Shown: piece by piece, positions 51,747 through 61,577 of the stretch
How positions within the stretch are numbered: the stretch's first letter is position 1
How the letters are laid out: each line of letters begins with the position of its first letter
Assembly (NCBI GenBank): GCA_902596925.1
Contig: CACJVT010000001.1
Span: 1-64,000, forward strand
From: an uncultured Pelagibacteraceae bacterium
GTDB lineage: Bacteria; Pseudomonadota; Alphaproteobacteria; Pelagibacterales; Pelagibacteraceae
Direction: 5' to 3'
DNA: 64,000 nt
Translations under genes and position numbers: made by a program
The notes under the pieces: generated by a model
The model's database searches: none
What the model was told of the DNA's origin: nothing
The model's input: the letters and a program-made list of their open reading frames with translations, nothing else

Positions 51747-52673
51747 ATGTTTTCTGTAATTTTTCCAGGTCAAGGTTCTCAAATAGTCGGTATGGGAAAA
51801 GACTTTTTTGAAAAACATGAAATTGTAAAAAAATTGTTTAAAGAAGCTGATGAAACTTTAGGATTTAACCTTTCAAAAATTATTTTAGATGGTCCTAAAA
51901 ATGAGTTAGATCTTACAATCAATACTCAACCAGCAATTTTTTTAATAAGCTATTCAATATTTCAAGTGGTTAAAAATGATTATAATATAAATTTAAATGA
52001 GGCAAAATATTTTGCAGGACATTCATTAGGTGAATATTCAGCATTATCATGTGCTGGATATCTAAATTTTGGTGAAACCATAAAGATATTAAGGTTAAGA
52101 GGAGATGCAATGCAAAATTCAGTGCCAAAAGGTGAGGGTGGTATGTTAGCAATTTTAGGACTAAAAATAGATGAATTAGAAAAAATTTTACAAGATAATC
52201 AAAATAATTTTGAGGCACAAATAGCTAACGACAATTCAGATGGACAAATAGTATTAAGTGGCAAAACAAAAGATATACAAATCTTAAGTGAATTTTTAAA
52301 AGATAAAAAAATAAAGAATATTAAATTACCGGTAAGTGCACCTTTTCATTGTAATTTAATGAGTAAAGCTACAGAGGTGATGACAAAAGAATTACAGAAA
52401 CTCAATTTTAGACAATCTAAAAATATTTTAATTTCAAATGTCACTGCCAATGAAGTTTCTAATATTGAAGACTTAAAAGGTTTACTTATAAAACAAATTG
52501 AAAAAAGAGTTCGATGGCGAGAAACTATTCTTTACATGATTAATAAAGATGTTAGTCAATTTATTGAAATTGGTCCAGGCAAAGTACTTTCTGGTCTTGT
52601 TAAAAGAATAAATAAAGATGTAAAAATTTCTTCAATTAATAGTCAATCAGATATAGAAAGTTTAAATATATGA
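51747..52673 (+). CDS. fabD: Malonyl-CoA:ACP transacylase
   Basis: Loads malonate from CoA onto ACP for fatty acid synthesis. 308 residues: FPGQGSQIVGMGKDF near 5-19, nucleophile Ser in GHSLGEYSAL (S93), LRGDAMQNSVPKGEGGMLAI near 116-135, and the catalytic His in PVSAPFHCNLM near 200. The stop overlaps the fabG start by four bases. The gene leads a fab cluster opposite rpsF. Confidence 0.95.
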   Translation: MFSVIFPGQGSQIVGMGKDFFEKHEIVKKLFKEADETLGFNLSKIILDGPKNELDLTINTQPAIFLISYSIFQVVKNDYNINLNEAKYFAGHSLGEYSALSCAGYLNFGETIKILRLRGDAMQNSVPKGEGGMLAILGLKIDELEKILQDNQNNFEAQIANDNSDGQIVLSGKTKDIQILSEFLKDKKIKNIKLPVSAPFHCNLMSKATEVMTKELQKLNFRQSKNILISNVTANEVSNIEDLKGLLIKQIEKRVRWRETILYMINKDVSQFIEIGPGKVLSGLVKRINKDVKISSINSQSDIESLNI

Positions 52674-53407
52674 ATGATTTAAAAGAAAATAACATAATAG
52701 TTACTGGTGCAACAGGTGGAATAGGAAATTCTATAATTAAAAAATTATATGATGCTGGAGCCAATATTTTAGCCACAGGAACTAAAGATGAGAAGTTAGA
52801 GGAGCTGAAAAAAAAATTTCAAAACATCCAAATATTGAAATTTGATATTTCACAAATTGATAATTTAGAAAATTTTATTGAGAATGCTACAAAACAACTT
52901 GGAGGTAAACTTGACTGCGTGGTTAATAACGCAGGTATTACTCAAGATAACTTAGCTATACGGATGAGTATAGAAGAATGGCAAAAAGTGATTGATGTTA
53001 ATCTTACTTCCACATTTTTGATAAGCAAGTTTGCTATAAAGAAAATGCTTAAAAATAAAAAAGGTAAAATTATAAATATCACATCTGTTGTTGGACATAC
53101 TGGAAATTTAGGACAAACAAACTACACGGCTTCAAAGGCAGGAATTGTTGCAATGTCTAAAAGTTTGGCAATTGAATATGCAAAAAAAAATATCAACATT
53201 AATTGTATATCACCAGGTTTTATAAAAACAGCTATGACAAATAAAATTGATGAAAAATTTAAGGAAGTTATTATTTCTAAAATACCTTCTGCAAGGCTTG
53301 GAGAACCCGAAGATGTTGCTAATGCAGTTATTTTTTTAGCTTCCCCACAATCTGATTACATAAATGGAGAAACATTGCATGTTAATGGAGGTATGTATAT
53401 GGCTTGA
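52670..53407 (+). CDS. fabG: 3-oxoacyl-ACP reductase
   Basis: NADPH-dependent SDR that reduces beta-ketoacyl-ACP. 245 residues: IVTGATGGIGNSIIKKLYDA near 10-29, NNAGITQDNLAIRMSIEEW near 88-106, catalytic Ser in NITSVVGHTGNLGQ and Tyr/Lys in NYTASKAGIVAMSKSLAIEY near 152-171, ending YINGETLHVNGGMYMA. The QTNYTASKAG and NGETLHVNGGM ends identify FabG rather than a generic SDR. Placed between fabD and acpP. Confidence 0.95.
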   Translation: MNDLKENNIIVTGATGGIGNSIIKKLYDAGANILATGTKDEKLEELKKKFQNIQILKFDISQIDNLENFIENATKQLGGKLDCVVNNAGITQDNLAIRMSIEEWQKVIDVNLTSTFLISKFAIKKMLKNKKGKIINITSVVGHTGNLGQTNYTASKAGIVAMSKSLAIEYAKKNININCISPGFIKTAMTNKIDEKFKEVIISKIPSARLGEPEDVANAVIFLASPQSDYINGETLHVNGGMYMA

Positions 53408-53457
53408 CAATCTAGGTAATTTAACTAATAACGATTTATAATAAATAAAGGATTAAT

Positions 53458-53697
53458 ATGTCAGAAGATGTTTCAAGTAAGGTTAAAAAAATTGTAGCTG
53501 ATCATTTAGGGATTGATGAGTCAAAAGTTACTGAAGAGTCTAGTTTTATTGATGATTTAGGCGCTGACAGTTTGGATACTGTTGAGTTAGTGATGGCTTT
53601 TGAGGAAGAATTTGGTTCAGAGATATCTGATAGTGAAGCAGAAAAAATTTTAACAGTAGGTGATGCAGTCAAATTTATTGAAGGCAAAGCTAACTAA
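53458..53697 (+). CDS. acpP: Acyl carrier protein
   Basis: 79-residue acidic carrier of growing acyl chains; the phosphopantetheine site is S38 in [13 protein letters not shown]. It has an AAAGGA ribosome-binding site 50 bases after fabG. Normally fabF follows acpP; here gmk begins 10 bases downstream, so fabF must be elsewhere. Confidence 0.97.
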   Translation: MSEDVSSKVKKIVADHLGIDESKVTEESSFIDDLGADSLDTVELVMAFEEEFGSEISDSEAEKILTVGDAVKFIEGKAN

Positions 53698-53707
53698 TAA
53701 TTTTTAA

Positions 53708-54340
53708 ATGCCCTCATCAAAAGATGGGATAATGGTTATTTTGTCCTCCCCATCAGGAGCAGGCAAAACTACACTAGTAAACTTACTTTCAAAGCAAAAT
53801 AATTTTGAAATCTCCATATCTCATACAACAAGACAACCAAGACCAGGAGAAGTTCCAAATAAAGATTATTTTTTCGTAAATGGAATTGAATTTAAAAGAT
53901 TAATTGATAATCAAGAATTTTTGGAGTACGCAAAAGTTTTTAATAATTATTATGGGACAACAAGAACTCCAATAATTGACAATCTAAATAAAGGTAAAAA
54001 TGTTTTATTTGATATAGATTGGCAAGGTGCTGATCAGATAAAAAATAAAAAACTAGATTACAAATTAATTACTTTTTTTATTTTGCCCCCCAGTAAAGAG
54101 ATTTTATTTAAAAGACTCTCAAATAGAGACATGAAAGATAAACTTATAGTTGAAGAAAGAATGCAACAATTTGAGAGAGATGTATTACATTGGATAAATT
54201 ATGATTATGTTGTTATAAATGATGATTTAGATAAGTGTCTTTTGAAAATTAAAAATTTAATAAATGCAGAAATTAATAATGGATCAAAAGATTACGACCC
54301 GGATTATATTAGAAGTCATATTGAAAAATTAACATCTTAA
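53708..54340 (+). CDS. gmk: Guanylate kinase
   Basis: Phosphorylates GMP to GDP. 210 residues: P-loop [11 protein letters not shown] at 12-22, [20 protein letters not shown] near 36-55 (GMP binding), and [13 protein letters not shown] near 99-111. The start is fixed by the family N-terminus. The 3' end overlaps convergent rsmA by 12 bases. Alphaproteobacteria commonly have yicC just before gmk; here acpP is directly upstream. Confidence 0.95.
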   Translation: MPSSKDGIMVILSSPSGAGKTTLVNLLSKQNNFEISISHTTRQPRPGEVPNKDYFFVNGIEFKRLIDNQEFLEYAKVFNNYYGTTRTPIIDNLNKGKNVLFDIDWQGADQIKNKKLDYKLITFFILPPSKEILFKRLSNRDMKDKLIVEERMQQFERDVLHWINYDYVVINDDLDKCLLKIKNLINAEINNGSKDYDPDYIRSHIEKLTS

Positions 54341-55117
54341 ATTTTCATATTCTTTAGTCAGATTAAAATAAGTATCAAAATCTAAATTTTGTGGTCTTAG
54401 ATCTAGATCTATACCTAATTTTGTAGCTAGATTTATATCTTTATTAAAAAGGTGAAGAAAGGGTGTTTTAATTTTTTTTCTTCTATGCATAAAAAAAATT
54501 CTAGTTAATTTTTCTAAATTTTTAGGACTTTTAAAATTCAAAAAATTTTTTTTGGGTTCTAATAGTAAAAGAGAACTCTCTACTTTTGGCTTTGGAGAGA
54601 AAGAGTGACGGCTAATATCACAAATTTTTTTTATATTTAATCTCCAATTTGCCATAATTGACAATCTACCATAAGTTTTATTGTTATAGTTTGATACTAT
54701 TCTATCAGCTACTTCTTTTTGAAACATAAGAACTAGATAGTTAAACCAACTTTTCTTGTAATCCATATTCATTATCCATTTAATTAAAATCTCAGTTGAT
54801 ATATTGTATGGTAAGTTTCCAAAAACTGTCAATGTCTTTATACTAAGAGAATTTTCATTAATTTTTAGGATATCATTATTTATAATATTAACTTTATTTT
54901 GAAATCTTTTTTTAAGTTCTTTTGCTAAATTGTTATCTTTTTCAATTGCCAAAAATGAATTTGGATTTTTTTTTAGAATTTCATTAGTTAAATTTCCAGT
55001 TCCTGGTCCAACCTCTAAGATATTTCTATTTGTAATATCAATTACATTTATTATTTTGTTTATAATATTTCCATCTACAAGAAAATTTTGGCCAAGACTT
55101 TTTTTGGCTTTTATCAT
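54329..55117 (-). CDS. rsmA: 16S rRNA (adenine1518/1519-N6) dimethyltransferase
   Basis: KsgA/RsmA SAM methyltransferase that dimethylates two adjacent adenines of 16S rRNA near the end of 30S assembly. 262 residues: [18 protein letters not shown] at the N-terminus, SAM motif [14 protein letters not shown] near 37-50, [11 protein letters not shown], the catalytic NLPYNIS near 97-103, and the C-terminal [14 protein letters not shown]. Overlaps pdxA by four bases. Confidence 0.95.
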   Translation of the reverse strand: MIKAKKSLGQNFLVDGNIINKIINVIDITNRNILEVGPGTGNLTNEILKKNPNSFLAIEKDNNLAKELKKRFQNKVNIINNDILKINENSLSIKTLTVFGNLPYNISTEILIKWIMNMDYKKSWFNYLVLMFQKEVADRIVSNYNNKTYGRLSIMANWRLNIKKICDISRHSFSPKPKVESSLLLLEPKKNFLNFKSPKNLEKLTRIFFMHRRKKIKTPFLHLFNKDINLATKLGIDLDLRPQNLDFDTYFNLTKEYENLRC

Positions 55118-56046
55118 CTTTTATCTAAAAAACTGAGTGCTTTAATTAAACTTATTGGGCTTGATTTGTTTTTACCAATCATATTTTTATTTGGTCCATG
55201 ATCTGGAGATATTCTAATAAAGGGTAAACCCAAAGTAATATTAATTGCATTATACTCGAATAAAGTTTTTATTGGTGCTAAAACTTGATCGTGATACATT
55301 CCAATAATAACATCAAAATTTTTCCTATTTTTATTTAAAAATATAGTATCTGCAGGAAAAGGACCTTTAACATTTATTTTTTTTCTCAAAGATTTGATAG
55401 CAGGTAATAGTATTTTTTGATCTTCATTAAAATTATGGATACTTTCACAATGAGGGTTTAAACCTACTATACCAATTTTTGGTTTAAACTTTAAAAACTT
55501 TTTATAAAAGTCATTTATAATATTGACTTTTTCTTTGATTGTTCTTTTTGAAATTTCTTTGGTTACTAATTTTAATGGTAAATGAGTGGTTATTGGACTG
55601 ACTGATAGTTTTTCATTATAAATTAACATTGCAAATTTTTTTCTATTAAATTTTTTAGAAATATATTCTGTAATTCCTAGATATTTTTTTTTTAAAGTTT
55701 TAGATTTGTCGATAGGACCATTAATTAATTTATATGTAAACCCAGATTTAATTAATTTAAAAGCTATATCAAAAGAGTCAAAAATATAATTTTTTGATTC
55801 ATAATTTTTAACATCAATAAGATAAATCTTATTTTTTTTTATATTTTTTGGATTAATTTCAAATTTGTCTAAAAGTTCAATATTTTTCTTAAAATTAAAG
55901 ATTTTAATTTCTTTATCTAATTTTTTTTTGTTACAAATTAATATTAGACCACTATTAAATTTCCTTGATTTTAAAGATTTAAAAAAAATTTCGAAAAAAA
56001 TACTTTTTTTTTCACCTGGTACTATTAAAATGGGTTTAGAATTCAC
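55114..56046 (-). CDS. pdxA: 4-hydroxythreonine-4-phosphate dehydrogenase
   Basis: NAD- and metal-dependent enzyme of vitamin B6 synthesis. 310 residues. The metal-binding His in MLIYNEKLSVSPITTHLPLK (TTHLP), VGLNPHCESIHNFNEDQKIL near 195-214, ADTIFLNKNR and the MYHDQVLAPIKTLFEYNAIN block identify the family, and the C-terminus has PFIRISPDHGPN. The N-terminal half is more divergent and lysine-rich than in most PdxA. Overlaps rsmA by 4 and surA by 11 bases. Confidence 0.92.
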   Translation of the reverse strand: MNSKPILIVPGEKKSIFFEIFFKSLKSRKFNSGLILICNKKKLDKEIKIFNFKKNIELLDKFEINPKNIKKNKIYLIDVKNYESKNYIFDSFDIAFKLIKSGFTYKLINGPIDKSKTLKKKYLGITEYISKKFNRKKFAMLIYNEKLSVSPITTHLPLKLVTKEISKRTIKEKVNIINDFYKKFLKFKPKIGIVGLNPHCESIHNFNEDQKILLPAIKSLRKKINVKGPFPADTIFLNKNRKNFDVIIGMYHDQVLAPIKTLFEYNAINITLGLPFIRISPDHGPNKNMIGKNKSSPISLIKALSFLDKR

Positions 56047-56971
56047 TTATTTTACTATTTAATTTAATTTTATTGTAAAAAATATTTGAGAACCTATCTA
56101 ATTGTTTCGTTGTTTCAACCATAACTATTTTATCTAATTCTTTTTTTTTATCAATTTCTATTGGTACCTGTTTTATTTCATTTATTTTTAATATTAAAAA
56201 ATTATTTCCTAATCGAATGGGTTCACTATATGAATTTTCTTCTAGTTTTTTTAAATTTTTGATAATTTCTTTTGATAAATTATTTTCTCTAACCCAACCT
56301 ATTTTACCACCTATTTTTGAACTATCTGAAATGCTAAATAAGTTTGCGGTATTTTCAAATCCAACTTTATCTATACTTTCTTTAATTTCATCAATTTGAT
56401 CTTCAATTAAAAAATTTTTTTTTTTTGTAAAGAGAATTTCTGATAAATTATATTCTACTAAAAATTTTTTTTCATTCATTTTTTCAATCTTACTTTTGAG
56501 ATCTGATTTATCAATTTTGACGCTATTAAAATATTTAGCATAAACTAAACTTTTCCATTCATTTTCGATTTCAATTTTCTCCTTTAAATCATTTATAGAT
56601 AAATTAAAGTTTTTTAAATATTCTTGAAATTGATATTGATTTTCAAAGTCGAGACTCAAGATTAAATTTTTGAGAACAGCTTCAGTTTGAGCACTTTCTT
56701 TACTTAAAGTTTTATATTTCAAAATTTCATTTTTTCTTATTTTTTCTTTAATTAAAGATCTTTTAGAAATAGTCATTAGTTTTTCCTTTTCAATTTCTTT
56801 TAATGATGGGTTTAGGGCTAAAAGATAATTAGCTTCTTTTTCAAGGTCGTAATTTGTAATTATTTGATTATCTATTTTCATTAAAATTTTTAAATTAATT
56901 TCAGAGTAACTAAAATTTATTAAAGAAAAAATAATTATACTGATTACAATAAGATTTTTAGATTTAATCAT
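56036..56971 (-). CDS. surA: SurA-like periplasmic peptidyl-prolyl isomerase/chaperone
   Basis: Outer-membrane-protein chaperone candidate, 311 residues. Signal-like N-terminus (MIKSKNLIVISIIIFSLINF) followed by the SurA N domain starting EINLKILMKIDNQIITNYDL, an extended helical region, and one parvulin-type PPIase domain from about 170 to 275 (ISDSSKIGGKIGWVRENNLS near 212-231). The position in the lpt-pdxA-rsmA run is the classical surA locus. Only one PPIase domain, versus two in E. coli, as usual for shorter alphaproteobacterial forms. Confidence 0.85.
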   Translation of the reverse strand: MIKSKNLIVISIIIFSLINFSYSEINLKILMKIDNQIITNYDLEKEANYLLALNPSLKEIEKEKLMTISKRSLIKEKIRKNEILKYKTLSKESAQTEAVLKNLILSLDFENQYQFQEYLKNFNLSINDLKEKIEIENEWKSLVYAKYFNSVKIDKSDLKSKIEKMNEKKFLVEYNLSEILFTKKKNFLIEDQIDEIKESIDKVGFENTANLFSISDSSKIGGKIGWVRENNLSKEIIKNLKKLEENSYSEPIRLGNNFLILKINEIKQVPIEIDKKKELDKIVMVETTKQLDRFSNIFYNKIKLNSKISEF

Positions 56972-59334
56972 TTTAGATTAGGTGTATTAAAACCACCAAA
57001 AGGCAAAATTGAAATTTTGAAAAATAAATTCTCAGATGGTTTTAAATCTTGATCATTATAAAACTCTTTATTATATTCAATACCAGCTGTTAGACAATCA
57101 TTTTGATATTGATATATGATATTATAAAATTCTGTAAAACTTTTTTCTTTGTTCTCTCTTGTCTTAAATATTAAACTATTATTATTATCAAAGTTAAATC
57201 TTGTCTCATTTTGTAAATAAGAATCTTTTAAATTGCTATTATTTTCATTCCGATATTCAAAGGTTGATGTCAAATTCTTTAAATAAAATTCAAAACCAAA
57301 AAGCTCATAGTTTTTTTCAACTAGGTTGTCTTTTAGAGAAAAATTATAATCTAATTTAAAATTATCTTTTGAATTGTATTCAAAAAGACCTACAAAATCA
57401 GAGACTTTATCTCCTAAATTAGTATGAGAAGGTAAATCTTTATTTTCACTTAATCTTATATTATTCGCAAAACCAAATTTCATTTTTTCGGCAAATATTG
57501 ATTTATCAAATTTAGTATATTCATATCCGTAAGTAGCTGAAATACCTCCTTCATTAGCTTCTTCTATACCAAGTCTATCAACATCATAAATATTAAAGTA
57601 ATCTATTCTTCCCTCATTTTGATTTCTAATATCTCTTGTATAATTTGGGCTAAGTTTAAGGGATAATTTAGGCGTAAGGATATTATCAAATCTTTCAGTC
57701 TCTTTCACCAGTGGAAAAGTGTATGTGCTTTGTATAGTGGGCAACAAAGTATTCGAAATATTATTTTTAAAGTTTTGTGAATTTTTTGCTTTCGAATTTA
57801 CATTTTTTAATAAAAAATTTTTGTTATTTACGAGGCCATTATCAAAATATTTTGGAATTGACTGATAATTAAGATTATTAATTATAACTTGTTCCTTAAT
57901 GTTTGTATTGTAATTTTTATAGTATCCCAATGAGTTGAAAGAGAAATTATCATTTATGATATTTGAGAAACTAAAATTTGGAACATATTCAAATTTATCA
58001 CTGTCTGCTTTACTCAAATCTTCGTAGACGTCAAAACTTGTATTTATTGATTGTTTGTCATTATAAAGGTCTAAACTTAATAAATTTTTAAGTTTTGATT
58101 TATTATTTATGATAGGGCTCTCTATTTTTAAAGCTTTTAAGTAAGTTTCATCTGTAACCTGTTGTAACTCAATATTTAAATCTATATCATCAAAATTTTC
58201 AGTATCATATTTTTTTTTAAAATTATAAAATAAATGACCTTTTGAATTATTATTATCTGAAACATATTGACTTATATCTGCTATATGAAAAGAATTTTTA
58301 TTTTTTTGTCTAAATTCTGATTGTAACAAAAATCTATCATTAAAGAAAAATCTTGGACTAATTGTAATATCCTTATTTTCAGCAATAGCAAAAAAGTATG
58401 GTAGATTTAGTGATAAACCACTAGTGCTATTGTCTTGTAATCTTGGAACTAAAAAACCAGTCTGCCTTTCAACTGTTGGATCAGGATGAAAAAATTTTGG
58501 AAAGTAAAAAACCTTTTGATCGTAAATTTTAAGACTTGCATTTTTATAATTTATAGTCTTTTTCTTCTTATCATGCCTAATTTCCTCAGCACTCAACTCC
58601 CAGGGAGGACATTTTTCTCTTTTTTTGCAAAAGGTAAATGTACCCTTTTCTACGATTGTATTATTTTCATCATTTATAAAACTTCTACCTTTAAGCCTAG
58701 GTTCATTTTCTGAATTTTCCGAAATCTTAAAATTTAGGTTAACATCTTTTGCTATAAGTTCTTTTTTTGTTAAATCTATATACGCTATATCAACAATGAA
58801 TGAATTTTTATTTGCATCAAAAGCAATAAGTTGGTTCAATTTAATAATTTTTTTTTTAAGAGAATACTCAAATTCTTTAACTTTATAAATATTACCTAAA
58901 TTATCAACAATCTCTGAGTCAGTTCTGCTAATTATTAATTCATTGATAATATCATAATTTATTTCATTAGAATTGATAAACAGATTGTTATTTTTATCAT
59001 TTATTTGTACATCTTTTTTCAAATTCAAATTTGACTTATCAATTCTGTATTCGATATTTTGAGCAGATATTTCTATATTTTCATCAGTTTTGAAAATTTT
59101 TCCCTCTTTAACTAATAATAAAGATTTATCTTTAAAATATTTTATTTCAGTTCCCTCAGCTGAAATTTTATCCTCTTTAATTAATACGATTCCATTATTT
59201 GCAACAGTTAAATTTTGATTTTGAAAAAATTCAATATCTGTTGCTTTAAATTCAATATTTTGAGCTGAAACTAAATTTACGAAAAATAAGTTTAAAAATA
59301 TTATTAATAACTTTTTGAGCAATTTATTTTTCAT
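56968..59334 (-). CDS. lptD: LPS-assembly protein LptD
   Basis: Outer-membrane barrel that inserts LPS at the cell surface with LptE. 788 residues: signal peptide (MKNKLLKKLLIIFLNLFFVN), an OstA/LptA-like periplasmic jelly-roll domain with repeats (VANNGIVLIKEDKISAEGTE near 43-62, and LNLKKDVQINDKNNNLFIN), then the barrel, including the family block CPPWELSAEEIRHDKKKKTI near 246-265 (preceded by FTFCKKREK) and FPKFFHPDPTVERQTGFLVP. Cysteines in the FCKKREKCPPW region and late QNDCLTAGIEY may form the interdomain disulfides. Overlaps lptG and surA. Confidence 0.94.
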   Translation of the reverse strand: MKNKLLKKLLIIFLNLFFVNLVSAQNIEFKATDIEFFQNQNLTVANNGIVLIKEDKISAEGTEIKYFKDKSLLLVKEGKIFKTDENIEISAQNIEYRIDKSNLNLKKDVQINDKNNNLFINSNEINYDIINELIISRTDSEIVDNLGNIYKVKEFEYSLKKKIIKLNQLIAFDANKNSFIVDIAYIDLTKKELIAKDVNLNFKISENSENEPRLKGRSFINDENNTIVEKGTFTFCKKREKCPPWELSAEEIRHDKKKKTINYKNASLKIYDQKVFYFPKFFHPDPTVERQTGFLVPRLQDNSTSGLSLNLPYFFAIAENKDITISPRFFFNDRFLLQSEFRQKNKNSFHIADISQYVSDNNNSKGHLFYNFKKKYDTENFDDIDLNIELQQVTDETYLKALKIESPIINNKSKLKNLLSLDLYNDKQSINTSFDVYEDLSKADSDKFEYVPNFSFSNIINDNFSFNSLGYYKNYNTNIKEQVIINNLNYQSIPKYFDNGLVNNKNFLLKNVNSKAKNSQNFKNNISNTLLPTIQSTYTFPLVKETERFDNILTPKLSLKLSPNYTRDIRNQNEGRIDYFNIYDVDRLGIEEANEGGISATYGYEYTKFDKSIFAEKMKFGFANNIRLSENKDLPSHTNLGDKVSDFVGLFEYNSKDNFKLDYNFSLKDNLVEKNYELFGFEFYLKNLTSTFEYRNENNSNLKDSYLQNETRFNFDNNNSLIFKTRENKEKSFTEFYNIIYQYQNDCLTAGIEYNKEFYNDQDLKPSENLFFKISILPFGGFNTPNLK

Positions 59335-60403
59335 TTATTCTCACTAAACCTAAAGTTGAAATGATAGTTAAAATAATAATTGGAAAAAAAACTGATAAAT
59401 AAATGGGAATCTTATTAGTAAGCCCAAAAATATCAAAAATATTATTAATATAGTAAATTATTACAGATAAGGTTATCCCTAAAAGAATATGAAATATGTA
59501 AGGTTTATCTTTTTTAATATTTAACATAATTATTGACGAAATGATCACCATAATACTGAAATAAATGGGCAATGAAACAATCTTTAATATATGTAGGTCT
59601 ATTTCCTCAGAGGAATAACCTAACATTTTATTTTCTTCTTTTTCTTTAATCAATTGAATTACATTTAATGAATTAAGATTTCTAAAGCTTTTATTTATTT
59701 TATCTGAGTCAAAATGGCTTTTAATCATTATATTTTCATTTAAACGAACCTGTTTGTTATCTTTGAATAGAATAGGCTTTTCAAGTATCCAATCATTGGA
59801 GCTAATATTTACTTTTTCTGAAGAAAAATTATTTATCAAATTAAAATCATTATCAAACTCTGATATGAAAACATTTAGAAGCAAATCATCTTTCTTTTCA
59901 GATCCATTAATAATATAAATTTTGTTGTTTATTTCATCTTTTATCCATAATCCATTTTCACTAAAATGTTTTAAATATTTACCATCTTTTGAGTAGATAT
60001 TCTTAAACTCAAAATAAATAAATTTAAGTTTTGAGGAAAACGGATAAAAAACAGTAATTACTATAATTCCAAATAAGAATGCACATAATGATAATAATTT
60101 TATAAAATAAAAATTATCTAAATTATTTAATTTAATTAATTCATTTTCTCTTTTTTTAATTATTTCAAGGAAAAAAAGTTGTGTAGCAATTAGCATAACA
60201 AAAGGTAAAATTTCTAAAATTGTTGTAGGCGCATTTAAAGTGGCTAATAAAAATGGCAGATAAAATTTTGAATTTACATCATCGAAAAAAGTAATTTCTT
60301 CAAAAACTGTTAAAATTATTGTTAAAGTAAAGAATATAATTAAGACTAAAAATAATTTTTTGAAGAAAAGATTTATTAAATATTTATCTAAAGTTTTAAC
60401 CAT
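59324..60403 (-). CDS. lptG: LPS export ABC transporter permease LptG
   Basis: 359 residues, six helices with a periplasmic jelly-roll-like domain between the third and fourth (about 130-265). N-terminal KTLDKYLINLFFKKLFLVLI, the conserved ENELIKLNNLDNF coupling region near 87-99, and the C-terminal LGLVRINEK. Pairs with LptF and LptB to pull LPS from the inner membrane. Overlaps lptF by 8 and lptD by 11 bases. Confidence 0.92.
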   Translation of the reverse strand: MVKTLDKYLINLFFKKLFLVLIIFFTLTIILTVFEEITFFDDVNSKFYLPFLLATLNAPTTILEILPFVMLIATQLFFLEIIKKRENELIKLNNLDNFYFIKLLSLCAFLFGIIVITVFYPFSSKLKFIYFEFKNIYSKDGKYLKHFSENGLWIKDEINNKIYIINGSEKKDDLLLNVFISEFDNDFNLINNFSSEKVNISSNDWILEKPILFKDNKQVRLNENIMIKSHFDSDKINKSFRNLNSLNVIQLIKEKEENKMLGYSSEEIDLHILKIVSLPIYFSIMVIISSIIMLNIKKDKPYIFHILLGITLSVIIYYINNIFDIFGLTNKIPIYLSVFFPIIILTIISTLGLVRINEK

Positions 60404-61517
60404 ATCTCACTCTCTTGATTAATAAGATATAACCAATGATATAAAAAATGATAGGTATAAATGTTAAGAAAAATAAATAAGTTAGAGAATCACCTACGTA
60501 TCGCATCAAAGTTTCCGAAATTATTAAAATTAAAAAAACAGATAAAAAAACTTTTATTGTTTTCAAAGTGTAATTATTTTGTTCTTTTGAAAAAATTAAT
60601 AAAAAACAACAAATTAATGTTAAAACTGGTATATAGATCGGTTTAATAAATCTCTTATATAATTCATTGTTGAGATTTTTTAAATTTTTTATATTACAAT
60701 TTGACACATTATCTTGATAACTATTATTTGTCATCAAATTGAATAAGCACTTGATAATTTTCAAAGAGGATACTTCTTGTATTTTTGGTACAGTGATTGT
60801 CTTGGATGAAAATTTTGATAAATCATAATCAATTTTATCAAATTGAAAACTTATCAACTTTTTATTGTTAGTGCTTATTATCTTTCCATTCAATAATCTA
60901 AAAATCCTTTTTTCATTATCAACTAAAAAACCTTCTTTTGCAAAAATAATTTGATTATTCTTATCTAAATCAAATAAATTTCCTTCCTGAATAAAAATAT
61001 TTTCATAAGAATTTTTGGAAGTTTTTTCATTTATGAAAATAGTTAATCCAGAAATAGTGTCAATAAATTTTCCAGGTTTAATTAAATTTGGTAAGAAGTC
61101 CATGTTTGACTCTTTTAAAAATAATCTTGATTTAAATTGACTTGATGGAGAGATGATACTGCCAATAGTTATCTGAATTAACATAAGTATTAATGAAAAT
61201 TTAGCTAGATTTAAAATAAAATTTTTCTTACTTATTCCATTAATCCAAAATATTAAAAGTTCATTATTTTTTTCATATTTAATAAGCTCAAAGAATATTG
61301 AAATAAATAGAACAAAGGGCAAGATTCTATGAACTATTTTTGGAAAATTGAATAAATTATAATAAAAATAGATTTTAAAGTTATGTCCATCATCAATGAC
61401 GAAATCTAAATAATTTACAGCCTGAACTATCCATACGATTACACCTAAAGTAAAAGTTATTATTAAAGCTCTAAGAGATATGTCTATGATTAATTTTCTA
61501 AAAAGTAATTTTTCCAT
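60396..61517 (-). CDS. lptF: LPS export ABC transporter permease LptF
   Basis: 373 residues with the LptF/LptG permease plan: KLLFRKLIIDISLRALIITF, helices 1-3, coupling region KNNELLIFWINGISKKNF near 84-101, periplasmic domain from about 140 to 265 (SGLTIFINEKTSKNSYENIF), helices 4-6. The first gene of lptF-lptG-lptD-surA-pdxA-rsmA, with its promoter in the 60-base gap shared with pepA. Confidence 0.92.
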   Translation of the reverse strand: MEKLLFRKLIIDISLRALIITFTLGVIVWIVQAVNYLDFVIDDGHNFKIYFYYNLFNFPKIVHRILPFVLFISIFFELIKYEKNNELLIFWINGISKKNFILNLAKFSLILMLIQITIGSIISPSSQFKSRLFLKESNMDFLPNLIKPGKFIDTISGLTIFINEKTSKNSYENIFIQEGNLFDLDKNNQIIFAKEGFLVDNEKRIFRLLNGKIISTNNKKLISFQFDKIDYDLSKFSSKTITVPKIQEVSSLKIIKCLFNLMTNNSYQDNVSNCNIKNLKNLNNELYKRFIKPIYIPVLTLICCFLLIFSKEQNNYTLKTIKVFLSVFLILIISETLMRYVGDSLTYLFFLTFIPIIFYIIGYILLIKRVRYG

Positions 61518-61577
61518 TGAAATAAAATTGTTTTACTCATATATAACATTATCTCGTACAGATTGAATTGAAATTTT